A stretch of 64,000 nt of DNA from Aphelocoma coerulescens (taxonomy: Eukaryota > Chordata > Aves > Passeriformes > Corvidae), in the NCBI RefSeq assembly GCF_041296385.1, contig NC_091022.1, positions 20,975,967-21,039,966 on the forward strand, given 5' to 3'. The notes below the pieces were generated by a model. It made no database searches, was not told the origin of the DNA, and worked only from the letters and a program-made list of their open reading frames with translations. Positions within the stretch are counted from its first letter, which is position 1. Each line of letters opens with the position of its first letter. Made by a program: the position numbers and the translations under genes. Positions 36,001 through 40,307 of the stretch are shown piece after piece.

Positions 36001-36672
36001 TCATTATTCCATTTAGATTATTTGAGCATTAAGGGATATGGCTTATTCAAGCTGCTGTTGATAAAGCAGTGTGGTAAGGTTAATACTGCAACTGACAATG
36101 CTCTGCCAGACTTCACAGTATATGGGAAACTTTAATTATAAGTTTATGAACCTCTGAAAATTCTCCAAAGGGCTTACCCTTCAGAATTGAACTTCGACAA
36201 ATAGTCAGCTGAAATACCCAGTGATATGCAGCACTAACATAAAAAGTGATTGCTGACATGGATTGGTACGTGGTGGTCTTACATTGACAGGGGCTACCTC
36301 CAGCACTTTCACAGCCTCCTGTTGTCTTTGTGCTTCATGAAATGTAATTCATTTTGGTTTTAGGGAAGTATTACAGTAATTATATCATGGATGAAAATCT
36401 TGTTCCAAGTCAATGAGTCAGTTAGATGTCAGTCGTGAGGGCAGGATTTCATTCTTTACTTGATGAGGGAGCTGACAGCCATCAAAACTGTATTTCTTTG
36501 AAATGTGTTAATTTGCTTGATGTTAGTTAACAATGGCTTCACTCCTCTGACAGAAACTGCTGTAAGCCTGTTGGAATGGCAGAAAAGCAGCGATAAGAAA
36601 TCAGCATTTGAGGATGTTGTGGAGTCTGTGGATGCTGACACTGATTGTACCTGCACTGGCAGCTGTAGTTAA
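1..36672 (+). CDS. VTG1: Vitellogenin, partial gene (30 exons, 5' end outside window), probably VTG1
   Basis: Yolk precursor, in birds made in the liver under oestrogen, secreted, taken up by oocytes and cleaved to lipovitellins, phosvitin and a C-terminal glycoprotein (family knowledge). Joined exons: 1-89, 2775-2925, 3026-3183, 3282-3447, 4535-4657, 6222-6440, 8503-8720, 8801-8898, 13213-13337, 13424-13525, 13610-13729, 13982-14171, 14260-14353, 14466-14651, 19703-19847, 21384-21603, 22497-22666, 23300-24253, 24336-24392, 25235-25435, 26440-26646, 27810-27952, 28476-28614, 29792-29927, 30631-30817, 31218-31315, 31900-31994, 32100-32259, 33432-33593, 36554-36672. Every junction is GT-AG, phases agree throughout, and the sum is 1,743 codons plus TAA with no internal stop. 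The signal peptide and about 245 N-terminal residues lie upstream. Identity to chicken VTG2 is about 40% by eye, which excludes the VTG2 orthologue; the full-size phosvitin argues against VTG3. Paralogue choice is inference (about 0.7). Residue numbers in other entries count from position 1. Confidence 0.96.
90..2774 (+). other. Intron 1 of the window (2.7 kb)
   Basis: AT-rich intron with no recognisable gene. Short ORFs in it look random. A 13-bp inverted match (TTTGTTTGGTAA near 2190, TTACCAAACAAA near 2257) is the only internal structure I noticed. Confidence 0.8.
2775..2925 (+). CDS. VTG1: Vitellogenin exon (about exon 7)
   Basis: Residues 30-80. It starts after TTCCATTCCAG and completes the split Arg codon, giving EARQRLALTDV, which matches 'EARQQLTLVEV' of chicken VTG2. 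The later YQNRGSLQYQF matches 'MQNYGSLRYRF'. It ends in phase 0 at GCCAG|GTAAAG. Part of the LPD_N lipid-transport domain. Confidence 0.95.
3026..3183 (+). CDS. VTG1: Vitellogenin exon (about exon 8)
   Basis: Residues 81-132 plus two bases. The helical LPD_N domain begins with alternating amphipathic stretches such as IEESLQELVEV and ALKLLHLFRAANEENYESVW; the latter matches 'VVQLCRIANADNLESIW' of VTG2. Acceptor TTTCTGCAG, donor TACAG|GTACAG. The preceding intron is 100 bp. Confidence 0.95.
3282..3447 (+). CDS. VTG1: Vitellogenin exon (about exon 9)
   Basis: Residues 133-188. RHILDIIPAVASHRALRFL matches 'RWLLSAVSASGTTETLKFL' of VTG2, part of the helical superhelix that supports the lipid cavity. 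The intron before it is only 98 bp. The exon ends in phase 0 (GCAACG|GTAGGA). Confidence 0.95.
3448..4534 (+). other. Intron 4 (1.1 kb)
   Basis: No recognisable gene or repeat. A TTTCTATATGAAACC-type self-complementary stretch lies near 3930-3955. It ends in a normal CTTCTCCCCAG acceptor. Confidence 0.75.
4535..4657 (+). CDS. VTG1: Vitellogenin exon (about exon 10), cysteine-rich
   Basis: Residues 189-229, exactly 41 codons, phase 0 at both ends. It contains six cysteines (HCPRS, KVCHLSY, SLCHKQC, DSCSEC) where the VTG2 counterpart, as I remember it, has three. LGKVCHLSYASL matches 'LQQVACLGYSSV'. These cysteines probably form disulfides in the LPD_N helical domain. Confidence 0.94.
4658..6221 (+). 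other. Intron 5 (1.6 kb)
   Basis: AT-rich, no gene recognised. It ends TTCATTTTTCAG. Confidence 0.75.
6222..6440 (+). CDS. VTG1: Vitellogenin exon (about exon 11)
   Basis: Residues 230-302, 73 codons, phase 0. ICLALKALGNVGHPASIKHI matches 'MKLALKCIGNMGEPASLKRI' of VTG2, and VMALKNIGLKDPKM matches 'ITALKKIAWKDPKTV'. These are repeated helical hairpins of the LPD_N superhelix. Donor AAAATG|GTAAGA. Confidence 0.97.
6441..8502 (+). other. Intron 6 (2.1 kb)
   Basis: No gene. It contains a diverged CR1 3'-end relic near 8290-8362 (listed separately). The acceptor is TATTGTTTTCAG. Confidence 0.75.
8285..8362 (+). mobile_element. Old CR1 LINE 3'-end relic
   Basis: The stretch GTGTAGGAAGTCAGACTACA, then CCATAATG and CTTCCAGCCTCAGACTATGA, follows the typical sauropsid CR1 3' tail (GTCAGACTAGATGATC, then TGG.CCCTTCTGGCC, then a TATGA end). 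It is strongly diverged, so it would be an ancient insertion. Pattern recognition only; the boundaries are approximate. Confidence 0.55.
8503..8720 (+). CDS. VTG1: Vitellogenin exon (about exon 12)
   Basis: Residues 303-374 plus two bases. IHPRIRMLAAVVLLETKPGL matches 'LPPEVRMMACAVIFETRPAL' of VTG2, and PSMQVASFIYSHLRALGRS matches 'TNMQVASFVYSHMKSLSKS', the most conserved stretch of the window. The exon ends AT|GTAAGG with the Met codon split. Confidence 0.97.
8801..8898 (+). CDS. VTG1: Vitellogenin exon (about exon 13)
   Basis: Residues 375-407. SACRMAIRALSPKFD matches 'SACNIALKLLSPKLD', and YQFSKVFRFSIF matches 'YRYSKVIRADTY'. This is the C-terminal end of LPD_N. The intron before it is 80 bp. 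The exon ends with one base of a split Glu codon (AAAG|GTAAGA). Confidence 0.97.
8899..13212 (+). other. Intron 8 (4.3 kb), host of a CR1 insertion
   Basis: Second-largest intron. Apart from the CR1 fragment near 12160-12968 I see no genes. Direct half-sites TGACCT and TTGACCT lie at about 13151-13169, too loosely spaced to call a nuclear-receptor element. Confidence 0.75.
12160..12968 (+). mobile_element. CR1 LINE 3' fragment (broken ORF2 C-terminus plus 3' end)
   Basis: A 5'-truncated CR1 non-LTR retrotransposon, same strand as the host gene. It encodes the decayed C-terminal end of the reverse-transcriptase ORF2: RPHLQCCIQLWGPQHSKDIN and LLEQVLRKTSKMIRWIEHLS near 12450-12560, then RGNGFKLKGSRFILDIRKKF near 12710-12770. 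An in-frame stop near 12573 and a frame change split the reading frame, so it is dead. The 3' end shows CCTTGAGGTCCCTTCCAACC and terminates in ATTCTATGAT, the CR1 terminal octamer type. It lies inside vitellogenin intron 8. Confidence 0.95.
13213..13337 (+). CDS. VTG1: Vitellogenin exon (about exon 14)
   Basis: Residues 408-449. It completes GAG (Glu), then FLMSGLAAKYLVFNNAGTLI matches the VTG2 stretch 'YRVGATGEIFVVNSPRTMFP'. Start of the beta-sheet domain that closes the lipid cavity (DUF1943 in Pfam terms). It ends WE|GTAATT in phase 0. Confidence 0.96.
13424..13525 (+). CDS. VTG1: Vitellogenin exon (about exon 15)
   Basis: Residues 450-483, 34 codons, phase 0. VGITVEGLQEMFAK matches 'VGIRVEGLADVIMK' of VTG2. 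It sits between introns of 86 and 84 bp in the most compact part of the gene. Confidence 0.97.
13610..13729 (+). CDS. VTG1: Vitellogenin exon (about exon 16)
   Basis: Residues 484-523, 40 codons, phase 0. FASGYLKIFGQELFFGGLDK matches 'LVSAYLKILGQEVAFININK'. Lipovitellin-1 sheet domain. Confidence 0.97.
13982..14171 (+). CDS. VTG1: Vitellogenin exon (about exon 17)
   Basis: Residues 524-586 plus one base. LKRIISSLQSGVGRQWTKAL matches 'IKRIANQIRNSIAGQWTQPV'; IRRIVPTCTGFPTETSFYYS matches 'LRYVVPSCLGLPLEYGSYTT'. Donor AAATG|GTAACA. Confidence 0.97.
14260..14353 (+). CDS. VTG1: Vitellogenin exon (about exon 18)
   Basis: Residues 587-617 plus two bases. FKLTELLNANLRLRSKISL matches 'FRLSQLLESTMQIRSDLKPS' of VTG2. 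The flanking introns are 88 and 112 bp. Confidence 0.94.
14466..14651 (+). CDS. VTG1: Vitellogenin exon (about exon 19)
   Basis: Residues 618-679 plus two bases. MGINTHTVQAGLEAHTKM matches 'MGVNTEYFQHAVEIQGEV'; REKNVKIEMPPCKDETNII matches 'KLKNLKIETNPCREETEIV', with the conserved Cys kept. Donor ATAAG|GTAAGA. Confidence 0.97.
14652..19702 (+). other. Intron 14 (5.1 kb, largest intron)
   Basis: No gene or clear interspersed repeat recognised on either strand. It holds a compound (AT)n(AG)n microsatellite at 16387-16410, a 13-A run near 15291 and a near-duplicate ATATTCATAATGACA at about 17230 and 17252. The ORFs are short and look random. Confidence 0.7.
16387..16410. repeat. Compound (AT)n(AG)n microsatellite
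   Basis: A run of alternating AT passes directly into alternating AG inside intron 14. Candidate length-polymorphic marker. Confidence 0.9.
19703..19847 (+). CDS. VTG1: Vitellogenin exon (about exon 20)
   Basis: Residues 680-728. It completes the split Arg codon; SKTFAVTRNIGDLTASKMTP matches 'HKAFAVSRNIGELGVEKRTS'. The later part (SFNSDSASGETDN) is low-complexity and Ser/Asp-rich, starting the variable linker of lipovitellin-1. Ends in phase 0 at ATCAGG|GTAACT. Confidence 0.96.
19848..21383 (+). other. Intron 15 (1.5 kb)
   Basis: Nothing recognised beyond AT-rich unique-looking sequence. The acceptor is GCTATCTAACAG. Confidence 0.75.
21384..21603 (+). CDS. VTG1: Vitellogenin exon (about exon 21)
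   Basis: Residues 729-801 plus one base. It opens with a Ser-rich linker (SSGNLFSSGHSSSRKE), then VQSVCFNASTFGIQVCIEKK, which parallels 'ICLKMHHIGCQLCFSRRS' of VTG2, and YYLVGEHALKMSFKP, which matches 'HKLIGEHEAKIVLMP'. Two Cys and one N-glycosylation sequon (NAS). Confidence 0.96.
21671..21713. repeat. (GATA)/(TA) simple repeat
   Basis: Interrupted GATA and TATA units in intron 16. Confidence 0.85.
22085..22160 (-). mobile_element. Possible ancient tRNA-derived SINE relic
   Basis: Read on the minus strand this gives TGGCCCAATGGTTAG (A-box-like) and then CTTAGGAGACCCAGATTCA (B-box-like, the GGGAGACC.GGTTCA motif of many amniote tRNA SINEs). It is too diverged to name the family. It could be chance. 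Confidence 0.35.
22497..22666 (+). CDS. VTG1: Vitellogenin exon (about exon 22), last before phosvitin
   Basis: Residues 802-858. VEKIQVTIQAGDQAPTKMVR matches 'IDKIQLEIQAGSRAAARIIT' and AIKKVKKILGDTDDQ matches 'IQAKLKRILGIDSMFK'. The acidic/basic end marks the C-terminus of lipovitellin-1. Phase 0 donor GATCAG|GTACTG. Confidence 0.97.
22667..23299 (+). other. Intron 17 (0.6 kb)
   Basis: No feature recognised. The acceptor before the phosvitin exon, CTTGACTAG, has a weak polypyrimidine tract, but phase 0 continuity and the gene order support it. Confidence 0.7.
23300..24253 (+). CDS. VTG1: Vitellogenin phosvitin exon (about exon 23), Ser-rich
   Basis: Residues 859-1176 (318 codons, phase 0 at both ends), by far the largest exon. 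About 55% of residues are Ser (roughly 175). Phosvitin is the heavily phosphorylated yolk protein that binds calcium and iron (family knowledge). Layout: a mixed leader with ATSG/acidic stretch and KKFYPFGDSG; Ser runs from 23486; strict Ser6-Lys heptads 23594-23824; Ser/Arg/Lys spacer; basic region KHKAKKQSK; and a Ser/His end. The core uses only AGC/AGT serine codons, which makes long spurious leucine-, cysteine- and alanine-rich frames on other frames and the opposite strand. The true frame has no Met, so start-codon-based ORF finding misses it. Donor TGG|GTAAAA. Confidence 0.97.
23594..23824 (+). repeat. 21-bp minisatellite: eleven Ser6-Lys (or Ser4-Gly-Ser-Lys) heptads
   Basis: Eleven consecutive 21-bp units in the phosvitin frame, each ending in a Lys codon (AAG, last one AAA). 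Units 2 and 6 carry Gly at position 5. Units 1-4 (23594-23677) and 5-8 (23678-23761) are identical base for base, an exact 84-bp tandem duplication. A Ser7-Lys octad follows at 23825-23848. Confidence 0.95.
24336..24392 (+). CDS. VTG1: Vitellogenin micro-exon (about exon 24)
   Basis: Residues 1177-1195, 19 codons, phase 0. DIHLPKVYSLRFRSAHIHW matches 'GRHEIYQYRFRSAHRQEF' of VTG2; the FRSAH core is unmistakable. This marks the junction of phosvitin with lipovitellin-2. The intron before it is 82 bp. Confidence 0.96.
24393..25234 (+). other. Intron 19 (0.8 kb)
   Basis: No gene or repeat recognised. It ends TTTTTATTTCATAG. Confidence 0.75.
25235..25435 (+). CDS. VTG1: Vitellogenin second Ser/His-rich exon (about exon 25)
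   Basis: Residues 1196-1262, 67 codons, phase 0. A second serine block lies downstream of the FRSAH segment: SSSSSSSSES, then RNSSSSSSSSSGSSS, then YHHGENSAHNSRRSKRVS and HHHRHG. VTG2 has a shorter, less Ser-dense segment here (RYSSTRSSHDTSR). RSKR (codons 25379-25390) fits the furin-type R-X-K-R motif and could be a processing site at the lipovitellin-2 boundary (inference). Confidence 0.93.
25436..26439 (+). other. Intron 20 (1.0 kb)
   Basis: Contains an exon-like open stretch near 25673-25795 (acceptor TTTCTGAAG, donor TTAG|GTAAAA). Its 3' phase does not fit the neighbouring phase-0 exons and it has no vitellogenin similarity, so I treat it as intron. Confidence 0.7.
26440..26646 (+). CDS. 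VTG1: Vitellogenin exon (about exon 26), lipovitellin-2
   Basis: Residues 1263-1331, 69 codons, phase 0. RSFLGDVIPPGITIVAQAV matches 'KFLGDIKTPVLAAFLHGI'; YQATAYVRSD matches 'LQLVVYADTD'; NWKACADAVI matches 'KWKLCADASV' with the conserved Cys. Confidence 0.97.
26647..27809 (+). other. Intron 21 (1.2 kb), hosts a SINE
   Basis: The tRNA-Ile-headed SINE occupies about 27021-27174. The remainder is unremarkable AT-rich sequence. Confidence 0.75.
27021..27174 (+). mobile_element. tRNA-Ile-derived SINE with CR1-like tail (TguSINE1-like)
   Basis: The 5' part resembles a tRNA-Ile gene: A box TAGCTCAGTTGG (27028-27039), GTTAATAAC anticodon-arm region, B box GGATTTGATCC (27070-27080), closing GGGCC. 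It then runs into a tail with CAGTCCCTTCCAAGTCAGAC and a TACTGTGATTT end, typical of a CR1 3' end. A tRNA-Ile head on a CR1 tail is the design of TguSINE1, described from passerine birds (recalled). The broken acceptor stem and lost anticodon context exclude a working tRNA. Confidence 0.85.
27810..27952 (+). CDS. VTG1: Vitellogenin exon (about exon 27), lipovitellin-2
   Basis: Residues 1332-1378 plus two bases. LRWGKECRDYRIAAMATTGQ matches 'VKWGWDCRDYKVSTELVTGR' and KPAAQLKVQWGKLPSW matches 'HPAAQVKLEWPKVPSN'. It ends GT|GTATGT with a split Val codon. Confidence 0.97.
27953..28475 (+). other. Intron 22 (0.5 kb)
   Basis: No feature recognised. Confidence 0.75.
28476..28614 (+). CDS. VTG1: Vitellogenin exon (about exon 28), lipovitellin-2
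   Basis: Residues 1379-1425. QYVPGAALVLGFSEVHQRNP matches 'EFVPGAAFMLGFSERMDKNP'; ATSPRTIDTVIKAPE matches 'LTSPRTCDVVVKLPD', with the VTG2 Cys replaced by Ile. Confidence 0.97.
28615..29791 (+). other. Intron 23 (1.2 kb)
   Basis: No gene or named repeat recognised. Confidence 0.75.
29792..29927 (+). CDS. VTG1: Vitellogenin exon (about exon 29), end of lipovitellin-2
   Basis: Residues 1426-1470 plus one base. VTLYCQGFRLPFTLPLGPSS matches 'IILYQKAVRLPLSLPVGPRI', and AWNLFPEIASQIAQED matches 'IWNVFAEAPSAVLEN'. It runs to just before the C-terminal von Willebrand D-like domain. Confidence 0.96.
29928..30630 (+). other. Intron 24 (0.7 kb)
   Basis: No feature recognised. Confidence 0.75.
30631..30817 (+). 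CDS. VTG1: Vitellogenin exon (about exon 30), start of von Willebrand D domain
   Basis: Residues 1471-1532 plus two bases. CEIRERDFKTFDHVSHSYSF matches 'CSVSYNKIKTFNEVKFNYSM', and CNLVVVQDCTEHPKFII matches 'CYHILVQDCSSELKFLV': the opening Cys pattern of a VWD domain. In chicken the secreted yolk glycoproteins YGP40/YGP42 come from this part (family knowledge). It ends GC|GTAAGT. Confidence 0.97.
30818..31217 (+). other. Intron 25 (0.4 kb)
   Basis: No feature recognised; it ends GCTTTTTCTGAAG. Confidence 0.75.
31218..31315 (+). CDS. VTG1: Vitellogenin exon (about exon 31), glycosylated VWD insert
   Basis: Residues 1533-1565. Reads ANITICPASNSSLLVACNEE, then RVLSHSGGSEYEK. Similarity to VTG2 is weak, but phases fit on both sides, the other two frames fail (one stops, one breaks phase), and the spacing to flanking conserved residues equals VTG2 within one residue. 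It adds sequons NIT and NSS, next to NTT of the preceding exon, and two Cys absent from VTG2 here. Confidence 0.88.
31316..31899 (+). other. Intron 26 (0.6 kb)
   Basis: A decoy acceptor CCACTTAG near 31771 leads at once to an in-frame stop. Otherwise nothing. Confidence 0.75.
31900..31994 (+). CDS. VTG1: Vitellogenin exon (about exon 32), VWD domain
   Basis: Residues 1566-1597. DNVKIYKNGATVAVEVPALG then LKKVTFDGVNLK matches 'IDKLYFDGKTITIQV' of VTG2. Split Asp codon at the start, phase 0 at the end (CTTAAG|GTACTG). Confidence 0.95.
32100..32259 (+). CDS. VTG1: Vitellogenin exon (about exon 33), VWD CGVCG motif
   Basis: Residues 1598-1650 plus one base. WMRGKTCGVCGNNDREKANE matches 'WMAGKTCGICGKYDAECEQE': the CXXC-type CGVCG signature of von Willebrand D domains. 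FVHSWVLLEETC matches 'FGHSWILEEAPC'. The donor TGGTG|GTGAGT is a near-consensus splice site. Confidence 0.98.
32260..33431 (+). other. Intron 28 (1.2 kb)
   Basis: No gene or repeat recognised. Confidence 0.75.
33432..33593 (+). CDS. VTG1: Vitellogenin exon (about exon 34), Cys-rich C-terminus
   Basis: Residues 1651-1704 plus one base. CKLQRSYVKLNRNP matches 'CKLHRSFVKLEKTV'; CYSVDPVLKCIKDC matches 'CYSTEPVLRCAKGC'; VKVGFHCFPK matches 'VTVGFHCLPA'. All VTG2 cysteines are kept. Confidence 0.98.
33594..36553 (+). other. Intron 29 (3.0 kb), last intron
   Basis: Contains a 16-A run at 34130-34145 and a TTTA tetranucleotide repeat at 34983-35000. Short ORFs near 35330-35611 show no similarity I recognise. 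Confidence 0.75.
34983..35000. repeat. (TTTA)n microsatellite
   Basis: Four and a half TTTA units in the last intron. Confidence 0.85.
36554..36672 (+). CDS. VTG1: Vitellogenin terminal exon (about exon 35), coding part with stop
   Basis: Residues 1705-1743 plus TAA. ETAVSLLEWQKSSDKK is followed by SVDADTDCTCTGSCS, matching the VTG2 end 'DTVDAHTTCSCENEECST'. The CXC...C tail and stop position agree with the family. Acceptor CTCTGACAG. Confidence 0.97.
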
Positions 36673-36860
36673 GCTAAACTCTTTGGCTTTGTGCTATAGA
36701 CATACCACACAAATAATTGAATAGCTGGACAGATAAGAAGGGAACATAATAGCTGTAGTAAAATATTAAGAAAGGTGCTTGAAGAGAATAAGCCTATTGC
36801 AAAGTCAAATGCATTATGTACAGTCTGCACTGCTTAATAAATATGTTCATTAAATAAGTA
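36673..36860 (+). other. VTG1: 3' untranslated region (approximate)
   Basis: AT-rich sequence between the TAA and the likely cleavage zone. The extent is inferred from the AATAAA at 36836; the exact cleavage site is not visible. Confidence 0.7.
36836..36841 (+). terminator. Polyadenylation signal AATAAA
   Basis: The first AATAAA after the stop, 164 bases downstream, followed by a GT/T-rich stretch (GTGGTCTCTCTTTATTTTT) from about 36866 that suits a downstream element. Confidence 0.8.
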
Positions 36861-39785
36861 TTCATGTGGTCTCTCTTTATTTTTCCCTATCAACAAAACA
36901 ATCAGGCTGACTCTAATATTATACAGAAATTCTGCTCCCTTTTATCTGTGATATAATTACAGCAGTCCTCTCTTAAAATTACATTCACTAGGTGATGAAA
37001 GGAAAACATGATTATGGCTACTGCTAACATTCCATTGTGCAAAGAATTTCATATTTAGCATACTAAAGACACAGTAAGCATTTGTTTTCTTTTATGTTTT
37101 CTGGTAAAGAGCAACGTCTGTTCCTGGAACCGTTCTGCAAAAAAGTATATTTTACTCCCAGCAAGACCATTAGCCTTAGTACATTCTACAAAGGAATGAA
37201 TTGGACTGCTAGACTCCCACTGTAGCTTTCCAGAGAGCTATAGTGTGTGACACAGTCCCCATTTTCATTTAAATTTCAATGGATGTGCTGTTGCTTCATG
37301 AACTAACTGAAAGTGTGAATAGGAACTTTTTTTTTGCTTTACCATCTCCTATTGTATATTTATGAAAATGATGGCTTCAAAAACTTCAGGGAACAATAAT
37401 ACATCAAGTAGCATTCCAAATACTCCAAAAAGCAATATATAGAAAGATATGTAAGATCAATAGCATCATAAAGTTAAAATAAAATACAAGCAGGACAGTC
37501 AGACTGTGTTTAACCTGTGAAGAGTCAATCTGCTAGCTTTCACTGTGCAGAAAGGTAATTCCCTCCCACCCCAGGGGACTAGAAATAGGTGGCACCTTCA
37601 AACCCCGAGCAATGGCACAATATCTCTTCACCCTGTGTCACAAATGAGCCATGCACCAAACCATGGTATGTTTTCCATGACAGGCAATAGCAGCCAGCAC
37701 ACTCTTCCAAGAGAAGCCTTAGCATGGGCAAGGTACAGCTGAACCCAAACCCTGGCAGGAAACTGTCATTAAAGAAAATACATTTCTTTCTAACTAAAAA
37801 CTGATCTATCAGAAAGATGATTGAAGACTAAATAGTTGAACAATTACAGCATAACATTTCACAGTGCTGTTTTTAAAGAGCAGAAACATAAGTAATGTAT
37901 GGTGGTACTCCTTTTACTCTCTCTCGAGCTGCAGCTTGCCACCACCTTCAAGTCAGAAAAGCCCCAGTTTTTCTCCATGTACAGCCACAACATCATTACT
38001 TCCAGAAGTAAGCCATTACAAGTTTGTTCAAACCAGATGGCTGGTGCACACCCTGGGGCAAGCGCATTTGCCTCTGCCCCAAACCTTTCTCCTGAGGATA
38101 ACCTACAAAAGGAAAAAGGTGGTTACCTGCCTCTTTCTCATCCCCCAGCCTTAATTTAGTCTATATATTATATTTGAAAATATATGCTAATAGCCAGCAC
38201 TGTATTCAATAGCTTTTTTCATGCATGTATCTTCAAACTAAGTCCAGTACCATGAATTCTTGCCCTGTGCTTTTATTTGTTATAAAGCATTCACAAATTC
38301 CCTGTACAAAAGCTGTGTTTTACTAGCTCATCAGAAGTGCCAGACTGCAAAACAGATAGCCTCAAACATGAGGGGAGATGAAGAATATTGCATTCCACTT
38401 TCCTTTAAACTCACACTAGTCTTTTCTTCCTGGTATTGTTTTCACTATGGCTTATGGGAGATTTGACATTGACTTTCATAGGATCAGACTGTCATCTTTA
38501 ATCCAACACCTTTCTCTTTAATCCGTTTGTTTACAAAAGAGAAACTTTTGCCAGTCAACCACTTCAGATAAGACAAAGGTAGTAGGGAGAGAAGAAAAAT
38601 GAAGTTTCATGCTCAACTACTAGAACAGGAATTTAGTAACAGCAAAGAGCCATCTTTAAGAGAAGAAATTCTGCTCACAGGGCAGGGAATTCCCTCACCA
38701 TCACCCCACCAGCACTGCAGCCTGAGCTGCGGTGCAGGCTCAGCCAGGGGGAAAGCAGTCACAGCACAGACCTTTCTCTGGTCTGCACAGGGCACAGGTG
38801 GGACACAGCTCTCGTTATTTCCATTTTGTAGGGGCAGCTTTCCTTTCTGTCCAGCTCCTGTTCGTTAGTGCCCTCTTGCTGAGACAGCTGAATGCCTTTG
38901 ACTGACTGAAAGGCTTCACTGCAGCTGTAAAATCACAATGTAATGAACGTTGGTAAAGCCTGAGGTTGGCAGTGAGCACAGCAAAGCAAAAGACTTAGAA
39001 CCAGCTCATTTTGCCAAAGGAATTAAGAACATTAGCAGTACAAGTGTGAAAAAGCCCTTCTGGAATTTCTAATGCACCACACAGACATTTCCAACCCATC
39101 TGGGAGAGTATCTGCAGTCCAGACTTAAATCTCATTTGGAAATCATGCCTGTCCTATCTTTTAAAGCAAACCAAAGCTATGTACCCAACTGAGTGTTAAA
39201 ATGTGTACTACATGGACTGAGCTTTTATGCATTCTACTTTTCATTCCTAGTGCTTCTCAATGATATGTATTAATGAATTCTGGACTTCACTGCAGTGACC
39301 AAGTAATATAATCTTGCAATTATGGTACTCTAGTATTGTTTAAATAAAAGTGTCAGAAAAAAGATGCAGACCTAAGCACAAGCCAGGCTTGTGTCCTAAT
39401 CCTGCCCTTGCAGCTCTGTAATGTGGTTTTGCATGAGCCTGGGGACTTCTGTGTCTTATTTTCTGCATCAGAAAGATATGACTACTTACCTACTTGATGG
39501 AGTCAGAAACGCTTATGAATTTATAGTCCCATATGTCTTTTGCAAGTTCTTCAGTGATTCTAGAAATGAAAAGTAAATTTTTCCACTAGATCTCCTAACC
39601 ACATGAGTATATTTTATTGCTAAGTTGAAGGTTTTCATTTTCAGATTCATCCAACTGTAAAATAAATATACATTTGGAAAAAATCAAAACAATATTCTTA
39701 ATTTGTTCACGGTCAGCTTTGGTTAAACCTTAGTGGATTATTCATAAAAGCCTAGAACTGGATGGTGCTATTACAGAGAGATAGG

Positions 39786-39814
39786 CAAAAGGCTATTGGA
39801 GAGACAGCCTTTTG
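39786..39814. repeat. Short perfect inverted repeat
   Basis: CAAAAGGCT (39786-39794) and AGCCTTTTG (39806-39814) with an 11-base loop. Too short for a microRNA precursor. Confidence 0.8.
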
Positions 39815-40295
39815 TATCCTAGACAAAGAAAACAAATCTTTTGTCCATCAGATCTGGCTCTTTTGATTCACTAATTTTAAAAGACACAGTGACTCTCAGG
39901 AAAGCATGATCATATCTGCTCCAGAGAAAGGAGCTGCAGTGTGATAGGAAAGGACAAAACCACTAATACCAGACCCCTCCTGGAAATGAAATACCAGCTC
40001 CACAGTGTGAGCATTAAAAAAAAATAGCATCTACAATTCTAACCCCACTGAAGCCAATGGTTAAACTCAACAGAGCTAGGCTTTTACTCAGCATGTTTGA
40101 ATGAGTTATTAAATGAACTTTAGTTGTCCCTAAAAATAAATGTACTGTGTGGATCTAAGTGCAGCTGATGAATAAGAAACCTCAGGAATCTAGCAAATAC
40201 GGTAGTTAGGGCTAAAACCAGAGACAGCTCAGAAGGTTGCAGGAGTAGCTATTAGTGGCCATCTGAGCTTTACGACGAATCTCAAGGTCTCTCAT

Positions 40296-40307
40296 GCCAT
40301 CTACTGG
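40296..40307 (-). promoter_or_regulatory. CTCF-like motif
   Basis: The reverse complement reads CCAGTAGATGGC and fits the core consensus CCASYAGRKGGC at every position. Single-motif evidence only; occupancy unknown. Confidence 0.3.
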
